From NCBI GenBank assembly GCA_013359265.1, contig JABWCD010000021.1:1-64000 (forward strand): a stretch of 64,000 nt of DNA, read 5' to 3'. Below, one piece after another: positions 45,292 to 54,940 of this stretch. This stretch comes from Candidatus Hydrogenedentota bacterium (GTDB lineage Bacteria > Hydrogenedentota > Hydrogenedentia > Hydrogenedentales > SLHB01). The stretch's first letter is position 1. The number at the start of each line of letters is the position of its first letter. The notes under the pieces were generated by a model. The model was not told the DNA's origin. It made no database searches and was given only the letters and a program-made list of their open reading frames with translations. Position numbers and translations under genes: made by a program.

Positions 45292-45731
45292 CTACAAGAG
45301 TTCCGGATGTGTTGTTGCGAGCCACCGGCTGACCGTCGTTTGCAGTTGCTCACCGAACCGGATCAATTCGTCTGCATCGGCATTCGAGGCGCACCCGACG
45401 CGGTCGTACTCGACCACATTGCGCTTCCGCCGGCACGTTTCCAAGTAATCGGCATCATCCGAGTGCATATCGCCGAGGATGAGCGGCATTGCAGCGAGTG
45501 TGCGGTAATGCGCGGACGATTGGACTGTTCTGCATCCTTCGGCGCGAAGCAGGATCGTGCACAATTCAGGCACGCATTGTAGGCGATGCCAAGACGCCAG
45601 TCAGCCGAGATACCGGTGTCGTGCGCATCGCGCAAATCGCGCTCGACGATTGCCTTAAGGTCGTCGATCTCCTGGCGGCTGGTTGCCTGCGCCTTGAGCC
45701 ACCCGTTACGCTCCCAGTCGGGCAAGCTCAT
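45292..45731 (-). pseudogene. HEPN-domain protein (SAV_6107-like) broken by a frameshift
   Basis: The first frame (from ATG 45731) reads WLKAQATSRQEIDDLKAIV, then DWRLGIAYNACL, the start of a HEPN helix bundle. It then becomes nonsense, while a second frame takes over with LCTILLRAEGCRTVQSSAHY and ends with YLETCRRKRNVVEYDRVG and a closing helix. Joined near 45565 they give a normal HEPN protein of about 145 residues, including the RxKRNxxEYD motif. One base is inserted or two are lost. The start overlaps the MNT gene by 26 bases, as in MNT-HEPN type VII toxin-antitoxin pairs. It may also be a sequencing error. Confidence 0.75.
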
Positions 45732-46293
45732 CTTCGGAACCCTTGATTATGATCTTCGGGCTGGCCAGCACGGCGCGCACGAAGTGCTCCTTCTGCGAAA
45801 CGCGCTTACGAAATTCCACCTGCGTGAGTATATAGGGGTTTATTGTCCGTCCCACCTCGTCGGCCGTGCCTTTCAGCAGACGGGTGAGTTCGCGCATGCC
45901 CAATTTGCCAATGACCATCAGGTCGATGTCGCTGTCCGGCCGCGCCGTCCCGTTCGCAATCGAACCGAAAACGAACGCAAGCCGAATATCGTCCGACTGC
46001 AGCCGCTCCCGGAGCAAGTCGGTCAAGCCCGACAACTTCAGCGCAAGCCCCCGAATCTCCGGGTAGACGGGATGCGACGTAGACGCGCGGTAGTAACGGC
46101 GGTTGCCGTCGGTGCGCGACTCGACGAGCCCCAAGCGACTCAACTTGGCCAGCTCTTGCCGAACCGCGCGGTCATTGAACCCCGTCCGCCGCTGAATCTC
46201 ACGGACATGCAGTTCCGGGCACCCCACCCCAAACAACAATCGGAAGATTTCCGCGCGCACGCGCGAACTCAGGATTTCGGCCAAGGCATTCAT
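45706..46293 (-). CDS. HTH-MNT nucleotidyltransferase (antitoxin-like partner of HEPN)
   Basis: 195 residues. Residues 1-75 form an ArsR-like winged helix (LSSRVRAEIFRLLFG, VREIQRRTGFNDRAVRQELAKL), and 95-190 a minimal nucleotidyltransferase with LAFVFGSIANGTARPDSDIDLMV, giving GS at 110-111 and the DxD pair at 122/124. In type VII systems an MntA-like enzyme modifies and silences a HEPN ribonuclease. The catalytic residues are intact although the partner gene is frameshifted. The fused DNA-binding domain suggests autoregulation. Confidence 0.85.
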   Translation of the reverse strand: MNALAEILSSRVRAEIFRLLFGVGCPELHVREIQRRTGFNDRAVRQELAKLSRLGLVESRTDGNRRYYRASTSHPVYPEIRGLALKLSGLTDLLRERLQSDDIRLAFVFGSIANGTARPDSDIDLMVIGKLGMRELTRLLKGTADEVGRTINPYILTQVEFRKRVSQKEHFVRAVLASPKIIIKGSEDELARLGA

Positions 46294-46397
46294 AATGCGT
46301 ACTTATACCACGCAATTGCGTGGTTTTACCACTCAATCAGTACGGCTCATACCCACACCCTGGCCGAACCTCGCGGCGGCGACATCCATTACGCTAT

Positions 46398-46967
46398 TCA
46401 CCCACTGACTAGGTTCACACCCCCTGCGCATGGAACATATACTGCGAAAATCCGAAATGGCCCGGGCTCTGAATTGTCGAACAGACCCTTCTCAAGCGCG
46501 TGCTTTGCCTCCTCGAACGTGTTGAACAGACAATGCTTATTCACCGAGACTTCCTTCGCCAGACCGTTGCAGGAAAGAGGCGAACATTCCGGCATGGTCT
46601 TGACGCTGAACGTCACTACGTCAAATCCCTTGATTTTCTTCTCCCTTGGAACGACCACATTCGTTGAGAACGCTTCATCCGGCACCAATGGCGTCCACCG
46701 GCGGGAATGTTCGTCGAATTCCTCCTCGTACACGTCGTAGTAGAACAAAGTCATGGCGAAGAGATCGATATGATGTTCCTCGGCCAATTCCTCAATGATT
46801 CGGGGCGCATCGAAAAACCAATATCCGTTGTATCTGCAAAATTCGACGTAATCGGCGAAGTCTTCCGAAATGCATCCGCTGACCGAGTAGATTTCCTTCA
46901 CTGCCGGGCCGTAGAAATCGAGGTTGCCAGTCGCGACGCGCTTGCGCATGTAACCTGCGGGGATCAC
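46398..46967 (-). CDS. Hypothetical 189-residue protein
   Basis: GTG 46967 has GAGGG seven bases upstream; ATG 46949 is an alternative. The sequence is acidic and aromatic-rich (FADYVEFCRYNGYWFFDAP, then LFAMTLFYYDVYEEEFDEH), soluble, with several Cys in the second half. No family recognised. Coding character is good and AT content is slightly higher than in neighbours, consistent with an accessory gene, like the adjacent MNT/HEPN pair. Confidence 0.65.
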   Translation of the reverse strand: MIPAGYMRKRVATGNLDFYGPAVKEIYSVSGCISEDFADYVEFCRYNGYWFFDAPRIIEELAEEHHIDLFAMTLFYYDVYEEEFDEHSRRWTPLVPDEAFSTNVVVPREKKIKGFDVVTFSVKTMPECSPLSCNGLAKEVSVNKHCLFNTFEEAKHALEKGLFDNSEPGPFRIFAVYVPCAGGVNLVSG

Positions 46968-46981
46968 ATTTATGCCCTCGA

Positions 46982-47100
46982 CTTGAAAAGCTCAGCGTTC
47001 AATGCAATTCGCGTTCCGGATTGCTGGCTCGATTTTCATTGCGTGAGATCAAAGCAGAGCTTTTCAAGAGTGCATTCCCAAATGGAAATTTGGGAACGAG
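46982..47100. repeat. Structured repeat, copy 2, with a 12-bp inverted repeat
   Basis: CTTGAAAAGCTC (46982-46993) and GAGCTTTTCAAG (47057-47068) are perfect inverted copies 63 bases apart. The right one leads into AGTGCATT and a hairpin TTCCCAAA-TGGAAA-TTTGGGAA (47075-47096), ending AACGAG. Loop and flanks equal those of copy 1 at 44632-44706, while stem bases differ in a compensating way. Confidence 0.7.
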
Positions 47101-47130
47101 TTGAATGCTACGCGTGGCGTGATGTCCAGC

Positions 47131-47174
47131 ACAAGAAAAACAAGTGCGGACACGTGGAACACGTGCCCGCACTT
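47131..47174 (-). terminator. Intrinsic terminator of gltBD
   Basis: On the minus strand AAGTGCGGGCACGTG pairs with CACGTGTCCGCACTT around a TTC loop (47174-47142, one G-T pair) and is followed by GTTTTTCTTG. It lies 18 bases after the gltD stop and is the clearest terminator in the window. Confidence 0.9.
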
Positions 47175-47192
47175 ATTCAAACTCTTGGTGTA

Positions 47193-48692
47193 CTATTTCG
47201 CCGCTAACTCCACCGCGTCGTACCCGTGCGTGTACGCGCCGGGCAGGTCCGAATGCCCCATCAACGTAATGTCGATTGCGCGGGCGGCTTCGCGGCCTTC
47301 GTGGATGGCCCAGACGACGAGCGACTGACCGCGGCGGGCGTCGCCGGCGGCGAAGACGTTTTTCCGGCTGGTCGAGTACTTGCCGTACTCTGCCTTGATG
47401 TTGCCGCGGGCGTCGAGTTCAAGGCCGAGCTGCGTGGGTAGCGCGTGTTCGGGATGGACGAAGCCGAGCGCGAGAAGGACGAGGTCAGCATCGAGCGTGA
47501 ACTCGGAGCCGGGGACTTCTTTCATCTGCATCTTGCCGGTGGCGTCGGTCTCCCATTCGAGGCGGACGCACTTGATGCCTTTCACCTTGCCGCTTTCGCC
47601 GATGAACTCCTTTGTGAGGATGCTCCAGTCGCGGTCGCCGCCTTCTTCGTGGCTCGACGACGTGCGCAGGATCACGGGCCATAGCGGCCACGGCGTGCGT
47701 TCGTTGAAGCTCTCGGGCGGTTTCGGCAGGAGTTCCATGGACCATACGTGCTTCGCGCCCTGGCGGATGCTGGTGCCGTGGCAGTCGGAGCCGGTGTCGC
47801 CGCCGCCGAGGATGACGACGTTCTTGCCCTTCGCTGTCAGTTCCTTGCCCTCGACGTTCTTGCCGGACACGCGCCGGTTCTGCTGCGTGAGGAAGTCCAT
47901 GGCGAAATGAATGCCGTCGAGATCGCGTCCGGGAATCGGCAGGTCGCGCGGCTGCGTCGAGCCGGTCGTGATGAGCAGCGCGTCGTATTCGTTCGCGAGG
48001 TCGTTGGCATCGACCGTCTTGCCGACTTCGACGCCACACGTGAACGTGACGCCTTCCTGCTCCATCTGGCGCAGGCGGCGTCGCACGATTTCCTTGTTCA
48101 ACTTAAAATCTGGAATGCCGTACAGCAGCAAGCCGCCCGGTTCGTCCGCGCGCTCGTACACGGTCACGTCGTGGCCCGCGCGGCACAACTGCTGCGCCGC
48201 GGCAAGACCCGCAGGGCCGGAACCGATCACGGCAACTTTCTTGCCCGTCTTTTTCTGCGGGGGCTGCGGCGCGATGCGGCCGTCGTCAAACCCATGGTCG
48301 GCGATGCTGCGTTCGATCAGCTTGATGGTGACCGGCGGCTCGTTGATGCCCAGCACGCAGGACGCTTCGCACGGCGCGGGGCACACGCGGCCGGTGAACT
48401 CCGGGAAGTTGTTCGTCGAGTGCAGGCGGTCGAGCGCCTCGCCCCACTTCTGGTCTTTCACCAGATCGTTGAAGTCGGGGATGATGTTTCCGAGCGGACA
48501 CCCCGACTGACAGAACGGCACGCCGCAGTTCATGCAGCGGTAACCCTGCTCGGCCATCTTGCGATCGTCGAAATCGGTCAGGAACTCGTCCCAATGCTTG
48601 ACGCGTTCGCGCTTGTCCTTGTACGAGGGCGTCTCGCGCTCGTAGACCATGAAGCCCTTTTCCTTGGGCGGGAAATGGTTCGATTTAGGCAT
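47193..48692 (-). CDS. gltD: Glutamate synthase small subunit
   Basis: 499 residues. FAD/NADPH-dependent subunit that passes electrons to GltB. An N-terminal Fe-S domain has CMNCGVPFCQSGCPLGNIIP and RVCPAPCEASCVLG. The first dinucleotide fold starts KVAVIGSGPAGLAAAQQLC, and a second, KNVVILGGGDTGSDCHGTS, binds NADPH. FAAGDARRGQSLVVWAI closes the FAD site. ATG 48692 lies inside the last codons of gltB (8-nt overlap) with GGGAG seven bases upstream, and similarity begins there. Ends in a strong terminator. Confidence 0.96.
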   Translation of the reverse strand: MPKSNHFPPKEKGFMVYERETPSYKDKRERVKHWDEFLTDFDDRKMAEQGYRCMNCGVPFCQSGCPLGNIIPDFNDLVKDQKWGEALDRLHSTNNFPEFTGRVCPAPCEASCVLGINEPPVTIKLIERSIADHGFDDGRIAPQPPQKKTGKKVAVIGSGPAGLAAAQQLCRAGHDVTVYERADEPGGLLLYGIPDFKLNKEIVRRRLRQMEQEGVTFTCGVEVGKTVDANDLANEYDALLITTGSTQPRDLPIPGRDLDGIHFAMDFLTQQNRRVSGKNVEGKELTAKGKNVVILGGGDTGSDCHGTSIRQGAKHVWSMELLPKPPESFNERTPWPLWPVILRTSSSHEEGGDRDWSILTKEFIGESGKVKGIKCVRLEWETDATGKMQMKEVPGSEFTLDADLVLLALGFVHPEHALPTQLGLELDARGNIKAEYGKYSTSRKNVFAAGDARRGQSLVVWAIHEGREAARAIDITLMGHSDLPGAYTHGYDAVELAAK

Positions 48693-51600
48693 GCTGCAAC
48701 TCCCGGGACTCGCGCAACACACGCGCGTAATCCCGCGGCATGACACGCACAAACTTCGTGATTTCGTTTTCCCAATTGTCGAGGATGCGACGCGCGACGG
48801 TGCTGCCGGTGAATTCGACGTGGCGTTCGAGCATGCCGCGCAAGTCGGCGATGCCTTCCTCGTTCATTGGTTTTAGATCGCAGGTGCTCTTGTTGCAATG
48901 CGAATCGAAGGCGCCGTCGGCGTCGTACACATAGGCGATGCCGCCGCTCATGCCCGCAGCGAAATTGCGGCCGGTCTTACCGAGAATCGCCGCGCGCCCG
49001 CCGGTCATGTATTCGCAGCCGTGGTCGCCCACGCCCTCGACGACGGCCCACGCGCCGCTGTTGCGCACGCAGAAGCGTTCGCCCGCGATGCCGCGGAAGT
49101 ACGCCTCGCCGCCGGTTGCGCCGTACAGCGCCACATTGCCGACGACGATGTTTTCCTCCGGCACGAAAGAAATGTTCTCCGGCGGGCGCACGATCAGCGT
49201 CGCGCCGGAAAGGCCCTTGCCGCAGTAGTCGTTCGCTTCGCCCGTCACGCGGAAGACCATGCCTTTGATTGTGAACGCGGCGAAGCTTTGTCCCGCCTGG
49301 CCCTTGCATTCGAGCCACACCGTATCGTCCGGCAGCGTGCCGGTTTCGAGGCCGACCTTGTGCATGCGCGTGAGTTCGCTGGCGAGCATTGTGCCGACGG
49401 TGCGGTTCGTGTTGTGGATGTCGATCTCGATCCGCGTCTTCGCGATGTCCGCGCGGTCTTTCTTGGGTTGCAGCGAGGCTTTCGCCATCTCGATGAGGCG
49501 GTTGTCGAGCGCTTTGTCGATGCCGTGGTCCTGCGTCTTGCTGTGGTAGAGCGTTTCGCCTTCCCACGGTTTCGCGACGGCGAGCACGCGCGACAGATCG
49601 AGTTTCTTCGCTTTCCAGTGCTCCGGCAGCGGATCGTATTCGAGCATGTCCGCGCGGCCGATCATTTCGTTCACGGTGCGGAAGCCGAGTTCCGCCATAA
49701 TCTCGCGCACTTCCTCGGCAACGAAGAAGCACAGATTCACGACGTATTCCGGTTTGCCCGCGAACTTCTTGCGGAGTTCCGCGTCCTGTGTCGCGATACC
49801 GACGGGGCACGTGTTCAAATGGCACTTGCGCATCATGATGCAGCCGAGCGCGATGAGCGGGAGGGTGGCCATGCCCACTTCGTCCGCGCCGAGCAGGAAC
49901 GCGATGGCGACGTCGCGGCCGGTCTTGATCTGGCCGTCGGTCTGCACGCGAATGCGGCTGCGCAGGTTGTTGTCAACGAGCACCTGGTGCGTTTCGGACA
50001 GGCCCAATTCCCACGGCAGGCCCGCGTATTTGATTGAGCTCAATGGCGACGCGCCCGTGCCGCCGGTATCGCCGCTGATGAGCACAAGGTCGGACTTGCC
50101 TTTCGCGACGCCCGCCGCGACCGTGCCCACGCCGACTTCCGACACGAGCTTCACGCTGACGTTCGCGTGCACGTTCCCGTTCTTCAGGTCGTGGATGAGC
50201 TGCGCCAAATCCTCGATCGAATAGATGTCGTGGTGCGGCGGCGGCGAAATGAGCTCGACGCCCGGCGTCGAGTAGCGGATGCGCGCGATCTCCTTGAACA
50301 CCTTGTGTCCCGGCAATTCGCCGCCTTCGCCCGGCTTCGCGCCCTGCGCCATCTTGATCTGCAATTCGTCCGCGTTCACGAGGTACTCGTTCGTCACGCC
50401 GAAGCGGCCGGACGCCACCTGCTTAATCGCGCTGCGGCGCAGATCGCCGTTCGCGTCGCGCTCGAACCGTTTTGGGTCTTCGCCGCCTTCGCCTGTGTTG
50501 CTGCGTCCGCCGATGCGGTTCATCGCGATGGCGAGGGTCTCGTGCGCTTCGCGGCTGATCGATCCGTAGGACATAGCGCCGGTGCAGAACCGCTTCACGA
50601 TTTCCTTCGCGGGCTCGACTTGATCGATTGGGATCGGATTGCCCTTCTTAAACTTCATCAGCCCGCGCAACGCCGAAAGGTTGCGGTTGCGATCGTTGAT
50701 AAACGCGGCGAATTCCTTGTACTTCTGCACATCGTTCGTGCGCGTTGCGTGTTGAATGCGCGCAAGCGTGTCCGGATTGTATTGGTGGTGCTCGCCGCGC
50801 TTGCGCCAACGGTACGAACCGCCCGGATCGAGTTCGCGCGGGCGCGCGTGCGTCTTCGGATAGGCCACGGCGTGGCGCAGCAGCGATTCCTTCGCCACGT
50901 CCTCGACGTCGATGCCCTCGACGCGCGACGCCGTGCCGGTAAAGCAGCGCTCGATGAGTTTCGTGCTCAGGCCGACCGCTTCGAATATCTGCGCGTTGCG
51001 GTAGCTGTGCTGCGTCGAGATGCCGATCTTCGACATCGTCTTCAGCATCGCGTTTTCGATCGCCTTGAGGAAATTCTTCTGCGCCTGGCCGGGATATTCT
51101 TCGACAAGTTCTTCTTTCTCGATCAGGTCCTGCAGCGTCTCAAACGCGAGATACGGGTTCACCGCGCCCGCGCCGTACCCCGTCAACAGGCAGAAATGCA
51201 TCACCTCGCGCGGCTCGCCCGTTTCGATGATGAGCCCGCATTCCGTGCGCTTCTGTTCCCGCACGAGGAACTGGTGCACCGCGCCGACGGCGAGGAGACT
51301 CGGGATGGGGCACATTGTTTCGTTGACGCCGCGGTCGGTCAGTACGAGGAGCGTGAACCCGTCCTCGATCGCCTTCATCGCCTCCGCGCAAATGCGGTCG
51401 AGTGCTTTGTCCAGCGCGCCCGGGCCGTCCGGTGCCTTGAACAGCGTTGAGATGGTTTTCGTTTTCAGGCCCGGTTTGTCGATGTGCTTGATGTATTCGA
51501 GCTGGTCGTCCGTCAGAATTGGCGACATCAGGTGCAGTTGCTCGCAGTGCTCCGGCGTTTCGCCAAGCAGGTTGCGCTCGCGCCCGATGTCCGTTTCCAT

Positions 51601-53280
51601 CGACATCACGATCTCTTCGCGGATCGGATCGATGGGCGGGTTCGTGACCTGCGCGAACAGTTGTTTGAAGTAGTTGAAGAGCAACTGTGGGCGGTTCGAC
51701 AGCACCGCCAGCGGCGCGTCGTTGCCCATCGAACCCAGCGGTTGCTTGCCGGTCTTCGACATCGGGATTAGCAGGATTTCGAGGTCTTCAAGTGTGTAGC
51801 CGAACACCTGCTGGCGTTCGAGCAGCGACACTTCCTGGGGCGCGGGCTTGCCGTTTGTGGGTTTGCAGTCCTTCGGCAGCACGTGGCGGTGCGTGTTGAG
51901 CCAATCGCGGTACGGTTGCCGCGAGCAGATCGAGTCCTTGATTTCCTCGTCGCCGATGATGCGGTGCTCTTCGGTATCGATCAAGAACATGCGGCCCGGT
52001 TCGAGGCGGCCTTTCCTGATAATGTTTTCCTGCGGCACGTCGAGCACGCCGACTTCCGACGCCATCACCACGAAGCCGTCCTTCGTCACCCAATAGCGCG
52101 AGGGGCGCAGTCCGTTGCGGTCGAGCACCGCGCCGATGCGGATGCCGTCGCAGAACGAAATCGACGCCGGGCCGTCCCACGGCTCCTGCATCGTGGCGTG
52201 GTATTCGTAGAACGCCTTCTTGTGGTCCGGCATGGACTCGTGGCCGCTCCACGGCTCGGGAATGAGCATCATCATCGCGTGCGCGGCGCTGCGCCCGCCG
52301 AGGTAGAGCAACTCGAATGTGTTGTCGAAAATCGCGGAGTCGCTTGCGCCCAGTGTGTGGATCGGCGCGAGTTTCTTCACGTCCGCGCCGAACGCAGGGG
52401 ATTCCAGATGCGTTTCGCGCGACGCCATCATGTTGATGTTGCCGCGGAGCGTGTTGATTTCGCCGTTGTGCGCGAGGTAGCGGAACGGGTGTGCGAGCGG
52501 CCACGAAGGAAACGTGTTGGTGCTGTAGCGTTGGTGGACCATCGCCAGCGCACTCGATGTGTCTTTATCGGACAGGTCGAGGAAGTACTTGTCCATCTGC
52601 GGGGCGAGCATGAGGCCCTTATAGACGATTGTGCGGCACGACATGCTCGTCACGTAGAACTGTTTCTTGTTCTTCATGTCAGAGCCGAAGATTGCGCGCT
52701 CGATAACGCGGCGGATCGCGTAGAGCTTGCGTTCGAACTGGATTTCGTCCAGCCCCTTTGCGCGGCCGATGAACACCTGCATCATCACCGGTTCGCTCTC
52801 TCGCGCGATGAACCCGAGGCATGCCGAATTCCGCGGCACCTCGCGCCAGCCAAGAACAGCCTGACCGTCGTCCGCGATGGTCTTTTCGATAATGGCGACG
52901 CAGCGCCTGCGGTCCTCGGCGTCGGTGGGGAGGAACATCATGCCTGCGGCGTACTCGCCCTTTTTGGGCAGGCTGAACTTCAACGACTCGGCTTCGCGCG
53001 CGAACAATGCGTGGGGCAACTGCAAGAGCATGCCCGCGCCGTCGCCCGTCTCCGGGTCACAGCCGCAGGCGCCACGGTGTTCGAGGTTTTCGAGCACCTG
53101 AATACCTTGGCGGATGATCGTGTGCGTGGCGTCGCCGCTCAGGTTTGCGACGAAGCCGACGCCGCACGCGTCATGCTCGTAAAATGGCTCGTACAAACCA
53201 TTTCGTGATGGTTGGCGTATGGACAATGCAACCGTCCCTTCCTCGACACGAATCGAGTTTGCGGCCCAACGGGGCCACAT
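48685..53280 (-). CDS. gltB: Glutamate synthase large subunit
   Basis: 1531 residues. Converts glutamine plus 2-oxoglutarate to two glutamates. The class II amidotransferase domain begins with the catalytic Cys in FYEHDACGVGFVANLSGD (residue 39 here; exposed after propeptide cleavage). The FMN-binding synthase domain (about 850-1230) contains the 3Fe-4S motif CIMMRKCHLNTCPVGIAT, and the C-terminal GXGXG helix domain includes MVFRVTGEANDYCGKGLSGA. The start is uncertain: ATG 53280 gives a 38-residue leader, TTG 53226 would give a shorter one. A good promoter lies at 53353-53382. Confidence 0.96.
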   Translation of the reverse strand: MWPRWAANSIRVEEGTVALSIRQPSRNGLYEPFYEHDACGVGFVANLSGDATHTIIRQGIQVLENLEHRGACGCDPETGDGAGMLLQLPHALFAREAESLKFSLPKKGEYAAGMMFLPTDAEDRRRCVAIIEKTIADDGQAVLGWREVPRNSACLGFIARESEPVMMQVFIGRAKGLDEIQFERKLYAIRRVIERAIFGSDMKNKKQFYVTSMSCRTIVYKGLMLAPQMDKYFLDLSDKDTSSALAMVHQRYSTNTFPSWPLAHPFRYLAHNGEINTLRGNINMMASRETHLESPAFGADVKKLAPIHTLGASDSAIFDNTFELLYLGGRSAAHAMMMLIPEPWSGHESMPDHKKAFYEYHATMQEPWDGPASISFCDGIRIGAVLDRNGLRPSRYWVTKDGFVVMASEVGVLDVPQENIIRKGRLEPGRMFLIDTEEHRIIGDEEIKDSICSRQPYRDWLNTHRHVLPKDCKPTNGKPAPQEVSLLERQQVFGYTLEDLEILLIPMSKTGKQPLGSMGNDAPLAVLSNRPQLLFNYFKQLFAQVTNPPIDPIREEIVMSMETDIGRERNLLGETPEHCEQLHLMSPILTDDQLEYIKHIDKPGLKTKTISTLFKAPDGPGALDKALDRICAEAMKAIEDGFTLLVLTDRGVNETMCPIPSLLAVGAVHQFLVREQKRTECGLIIETGEPREVMHFCLLTGYGAGAVNPYLAFETLQDLIEKEELVEEYPGQAQKNFLKAIENAMLKTMSKIGISTQHSYRNAQIFEAVGLSTKLIERCFTGTASRVEGIDVEDVAKESLLRHAVAYPKTHARPRELDPGGSYRWRKRGEHHQYNPDTLARIQHATRTNDVQKYKEFAAFINDRNRNLSALRGLMKFKKGNPIPIDQVEPAKEIVKRFCTGAMSYGSISREAHETLAIAMNRIGGRSNTGEGGEDPKRFERDANGDLRRSAIKQVASGRFGVTNEYLVNADELQIKMAQGAKPGEGGELPGHKVFKEIARIRYSTPGVELISPPPHHDIYSIEDLAQLIHDLKNGNVHANVSVKLVSEVGVGTVAAGVAKGKSDLVLISGDTGGTGASPLSSIKYAGLPWELGLSETHQVLVDNNLRSRIRVQTDGQIKTGRDVAIAFLLGADEVGMATLPLIALGCIMMRKCHLNTCPVGIATQDAELRKKFAGKPEYVVNLCFFVAEEVREIMAELGFRTVNEMIGRADMLEYDPLPEHWKAKKLDLSRVLAVAKPWEGETLYHSKTQDHGIDKALDNRLIEMAKASLQPKKDRADIAKTRIEIDIHNTNRTVGTMLASELTRMHKVGLETGTLPDDTVWLECKGQAGQSFAAFTIKGMVFRVTGEANDYCGKGLSGATLIVRPPENISFVPEENIVVGNVALYGATGGEAYFRGIAGERFCVRNSGAWAVVEGVGDHGCEYMTGGRAAILGKTGRNFAAGMSGGIAYVYDADGAFDSHCNKSTCDLKPMNEEGIADLRGMLERHVEFTGSTVARRILDNWENEITKFVRVMPRDYARVLRESRELQHA

Positions 53281-53352
53281 TCAGCATGGGAGGGCGACAG
53301 GCCCGCGCAGATACAGTTCTCCTGCGCCTCCCCAATCATTACTTGAACGAAT

Positions 53353-53382
53353 AATTTACAAAAAGCGCGCGAGGCCTGTCAA
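53353..53382 (-). promoter_or_regulatory. Sigma-70-like promoter of gltBD
   Basis: TTGACA (53382-53377) is perfect and TAAATT (53358-53353) follows after 18 bases, on the minus strand. Transcription would start near 53346, about 65 bases before ATG 53280. The other half of the 303-base divergent gap shows nothing clear for the plus-strand oxidoreductase. Confidence 0.65.
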
Positions 53383-53583
53383 ACAATTTAGGCATTTTTC
53401 ATGCTCCCGAACCGTCCAGGGGCCTGTGGCCCGCTTACCCGTCACTCGGGCTATGCTCACCGCGAACACCGGTTCGGCGCATGTCTGCCATTGCTCCCGC
53501 GGCATTGGTCTTCCAACGCTTTCGCATCCGCTGCCGGATTTACTAAGATGCACTGTCGATATCTGCAACCGAAGGGACCCCGA

Positions 53584-54729
53584 ATGACCACCCAACGCAT
53601 CGGCATCATCATGAACGGCGTCACGGGACGCATGGGCACCAACCAGCATCTGGTACGGTCGATCCTGGCGATTCGTGCGCAAGGCGGCGTCGCCGGGCCC
53701 GGCGGGGTGACCGTCATGCCCGAACCCGTCCTCGTTGGACGTAACGAAGCCAAACTGTCCGGACTCGCTGAGGCGCACGGCGGCTTGGCATACACGACGG
53801 ACCTCGCCGAACTCTGGAAAGACGACCGGTACCCCGTCTATTTCGATGCGCAGACGACGCTCCGCCGTTACGAGGACGTCAAGACTGCGATTGCGCACGG
53901 CAAACACGTGTACTGCGAAAAGCCCGTCGCCACCACGTCCGCGGATGGTTTCGACCTGTACAGCCGCGCGGTCAAAGCGGGTGTCAAACACGGGGTCGTC
54001 CAGGACAAACTCTGGCTGCCCGGCCTGCGCAAGCTGCAATACCTTATAGACACGAATTTTTTTGGCGAGATACTTAACGTCCGCGGTGACTTCGGGTACT
54101 GGGTGTTCCCCGGCGAGCACCAACCGCTGCAGCGCCCGTCGTGGAACTACCGCGCCAAGGAAGGCGGTGGCATTATCCTCGACATGTTCTGCCACTGGCG
54201 CTATGTCATCGACAACCTTTTCGGCAACGTAACGGCCGTCTCCGCGCTCGGGGCGACGCACGTCAAACGGCGCTGGGACGAACAGGGCAAGCCTTACGAT
54301 TGCGATACCGACGACGCCGCGTATGCGACCTTCACCACCGACCGCGGCGTCATCTGCCAGTTCAATTCGAGCTGGTGCACAAGGGTCCGCCGCGACGATC
54401 TCCTCACGATTCATGTGGACGGCACCCACGGTTCCGCTGTCGCGGGCCTGCGCCAATGCTGGGTCCAACACGACGCCACCACGCCGCGCCCCGTCTGGAA
54501 CCCCGACATCGATTCGCCCATCGACTACCGGGCCGGGTGGGAATTGATGCCCACGGGCATTGCCTATGACAATGCCTTCAAGGCCCAGTGGGAGCTGTTC
54601 CTCAGACATATCGCGTTCGATACCCCCTTCCGCTGGGACCTTAAAGAAGGCGCCAAGGGTGTACAGTTGGCAGAGCTTGGGTTGCAGTCATGGAAAGAGC
54701 GGAAGTGGGTTGACGTGCCAGCGACGTAG
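53584..54729 (+). CDS. Gfo/Idh/MocA oxidoreductase
   Basis: 381 residues, no signal peptide. N-terminal fold IGIIMNGVTGRMGTNQHLV (unusual in lacking a simple GxGxxG and resembling the dihydrodipicolinate-reductase type G-x-x-G-x-M-G), family motif HVYCEKPVATT near residue 118 and a C-terminal domain with EGGGIILDMFCHWRYVIDN. Such enzymes act on sugars or inositol-like compounds; the substrate is not apparent. ATG 53584 has AAGGGA upstream and the frame before it is unrelated. Divergent from gltB. Confidence 0.88.
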   Translation: MTTQRIGIIMNGVTGRMGTNQHLVRSILAIRAQGGVAGPGGVTVMPEPVLVGRNEAKLSGLAEAHGGLAYTTDLAELWKDDRYPVYFDAQTTLRRYEDVKTAIAHGKHVYCEKPVATTSADGFDLYSRAVKAGVKHGVVQDKLWLPGLRKLQYLIDTNFFGEILNVRGDFGYWVFPGEHQPLQRPSWNYRAKEGGGIILDMFCHWRYVIDNLFGNVTAVSALGATHVKRRWDEQGKPYDCDTDDAAYATFTTDRGVICQFNSSWCTRVRRDDLLTIHVDGTHGSAVAGLRQCWVQHDATTPRPVWNPDIDSPIDYRAGWELMPTGIAYDNAFKAQWELFLRHIAFDTPFRWDLKEGAKGVQLAELGLQSWKERKWVDVPAT

Positions 54730-54849
54730 ATAGCCTGTCCATCGAAGCGTCAGGGAATAAGGATGGATACGGAGGCAGCGGACACATCGCTCATTTTTCG
54801 CAGTACGCCGCGCCGGGTGGCTTTCGGCGCGGTTGGCCGGGGTAAAACA

Positions 54850-54878
54850 TTGACAACCCCTTGGGGCTGTGTTAGACT
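54850..54878 (+). promoter_or_regulatory. Near-consensus sigma-70 promoter before the TIGR04073-like gene
   Basis: TTGACA (54850-54855), 17-base spacer, TAGACT (54873-54878). Transcription would start near 54885, 56 bases before GTG 54941. The spacer contains CCCCTTGGGG. This is one of the best-formed promoters in the window. Confidence 0.75.
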
Positions 54879-54940
54879 CCGAATAAGAGAAAGACGCAAT
54901 TTGGGCTCGATTTTTCGACCAGGTGAGGGAGGGGTTCCTC

